A stretch of 5,856 nt of DNA, taken from Bacteroidaceae bacterium (GTDB taxonomy: Bacteria; Bacteroidota; Bacteroidia; Bacteroidales; Bacteroidaceae). The stretch covers positions 1 to 5,856 of the forward strand of contig JAGBYN010000017.1 of the NCBI GenBank assembly GCA_017628775.1, given 5' to 3'. Below are positions 5,553 through 5,856 of the stretch, piece after piece (position 1 is the first letter of the stretch; each line of letters starts with the position of its first letter). The notes beneath the pieces are model-generated. The model was not told the origin of the DNA, did no database searches, and saw only the letters and a list, made by a program, of their open reading frames with translations. Both the position numbers and the translations under genes were made by a program.

Positions 5553-5595
5553 AAATACGAGTAAACGAGCGTGAAGTAGTTTACTCGTATTTTTT
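5553..5595 (+). terminator. Intrinsic terminator after the small membrane gene
   Basis: The left arm ATACGAGTAAAC (5555-5566) pairs perfectly with GTTTACTCGTAT (5579-5590). Two more A-T pairs (5553-5554 with 5591-5592) make a 14-bp stem around a 12-base loop. The right arm runs into TTTTT at 5591-5595, the standard Rho-independent layout for plus-strand transcription. It would end the transcript of the 45-residue gene and any read-through from prfB. Confidence 0.92.
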
Positions 5596-5674
5596 ATATT
5601 GCTGTCCGGTAAACGCCTCTAACTCTATGAATATAAAGATGTTTGAATGGTATAAGCCCCACAGCTTGGATGAT

Positions 5675-5689
5675 TCCCCTGAAAGGGGA
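5675..5689. repeat. GAA-loop hairpin TCCCCT-GAA-AGGGGA
   Basis: TCCCCT (5675-5680) and AGGGGA (5684-5689) form a perfect 6-bp stem with a GAA loop. Its layout matches the GCCCT-GAA-AGGGC hairpin at 5744-5756 and the GAGGC-GAA-GCCTC hairpin at 5235-5247, which points to a family of GAA-loop palindromes in this genome. Confidence 0.65.
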
Positions 5690-5699
5690 TAAAGCCATT

Positions 5700-5846
5700 A
5701 GCCCAGGGCAACGCCCTGGGTGTTGTTGCAGTCGAGACTTACGCCCTGAAAGGGCAAAAGCAATTATAAGAGTTTGAACTGCAATGCTTTTGCCCCTTCA
5801 GGGCGCAAACCCAAACATCCATAGACCCAGGGCGTTGCCCTGGGCT
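5700..5846. repeat. Nested inverted repeat made of REP-like hairpins
   Basis: The outer arms, 5700-5721 and 5825-5846, are exact 22-base reverse complements, and each is itself a hairpin (CCCAGGGC, three-base loop, GCCCTGGG). The inner arms, 5742-5762 and 5785-5805, are 21 bases long with one mismatch, and each contains a GCCCT/AGGGC-type palindrome. Arm spacers are 20 and 19 bases, and the centre loop is 22 bases. The same two palindromes thus occur as a head-to-head pair, as in paired REP elements. No transposase or other gene is inside. Confidence 0.85.
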
Positions 5847-5856
5847 GGGTGCTTAT

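Larger units (their letters stand above)
5596..5856. other. Non-coding right end of the window, repeat-bearing
   Basis: No convincing gene is visible from the terminator to the window edge. A 21-codon frame from 5627 ends inside a hairpin repeat and is not called. About two-thirds of the stretch is taken up by short GC-rich palindromes and the nested inverted repeat at 5700-5846. Confidence 0.6.

Noticed and set aside
5627..5692. 21-codon frame in the right-hand gap
   Set aside because: Its second half is translated from a GAA-loop hairpin repeat, and there is no sign of a conserved protein.

Overview
The window looks like a chromosomal segment from a member of the Bacteroidales, most likely a Prevotella-like organism. 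The evidence is indirect. Start codons generally lack a Shine-Dalgarno sequence and sit behind A/T-rich leaders. One promoter candidate matches the Bacteroidetes -7 consensus TAnnTTTG. The M20 peptidase and release factor 2 read like Bacteroidetes family members. The intergenic gaps carry hairpin-rich repeats and CTCTTAAC/CTCAAC-type low-complexity tracts. There is no sign of phage, an insertion sequence, a CRISPR array or a defence system.

Layout, left to right. Positions 1-365 (minus) hold the N-terminal 121 codons of a cytoplasmic FKBP-type peptidyl-prolyl isomerase that runs off the left edge. A 300-base repeat-rich gap (366-665) follows. Positions 666-1700 (minus) encode an M20 metallo-deacylase, probably the ArgE-type enzyme of arginine synthesis. 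Positions 1701-2077 form a divergent control region with a four-unit, exactly 21-bp tandem repeat next to the M20 gene and a -7/-33 promoter candidate facing right. Positions 2078-3889 (plus) encode a long-chain acyl-CoA synthetase. Six bases later, 3896-5017 (plus) encodes peptide chain release factor 2 (prfB) in one uninterrupted frame. Positions 5018-5391 contain a cluster of five small hairpins spaced by CTCTTAAC-like octamers. Positions 5392-5529 (plus) encode a 45-residue single-span membrane protein, followed by a strong intrinsic terminator (5553-5595). The right end (5596-5856) has no convincing gene and contains a nested inverted repeat built from small GC-rich hairpins.

The acyl-CoA synthetase and prfB are almost certainly co-transcribed. 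No canonical terminator is visible after prfB, so the transcript could extend through the hairpin cluster and the small membrane gene to the terminator at 5553-5595. The main proteins are housekeeping functions with no evident shared pathway: protein folding, arginine synthesis, fatty acid activation and translation termination. The less explained material is intergenic: the 21-bp array, two related 79-bp repeats about 4.7 kb apart, the octamer/hairpin cluster and the nested inverted repeat. The small membrane protein is the one gene of unknown function. I do not see evidence for a new multi-gene system.
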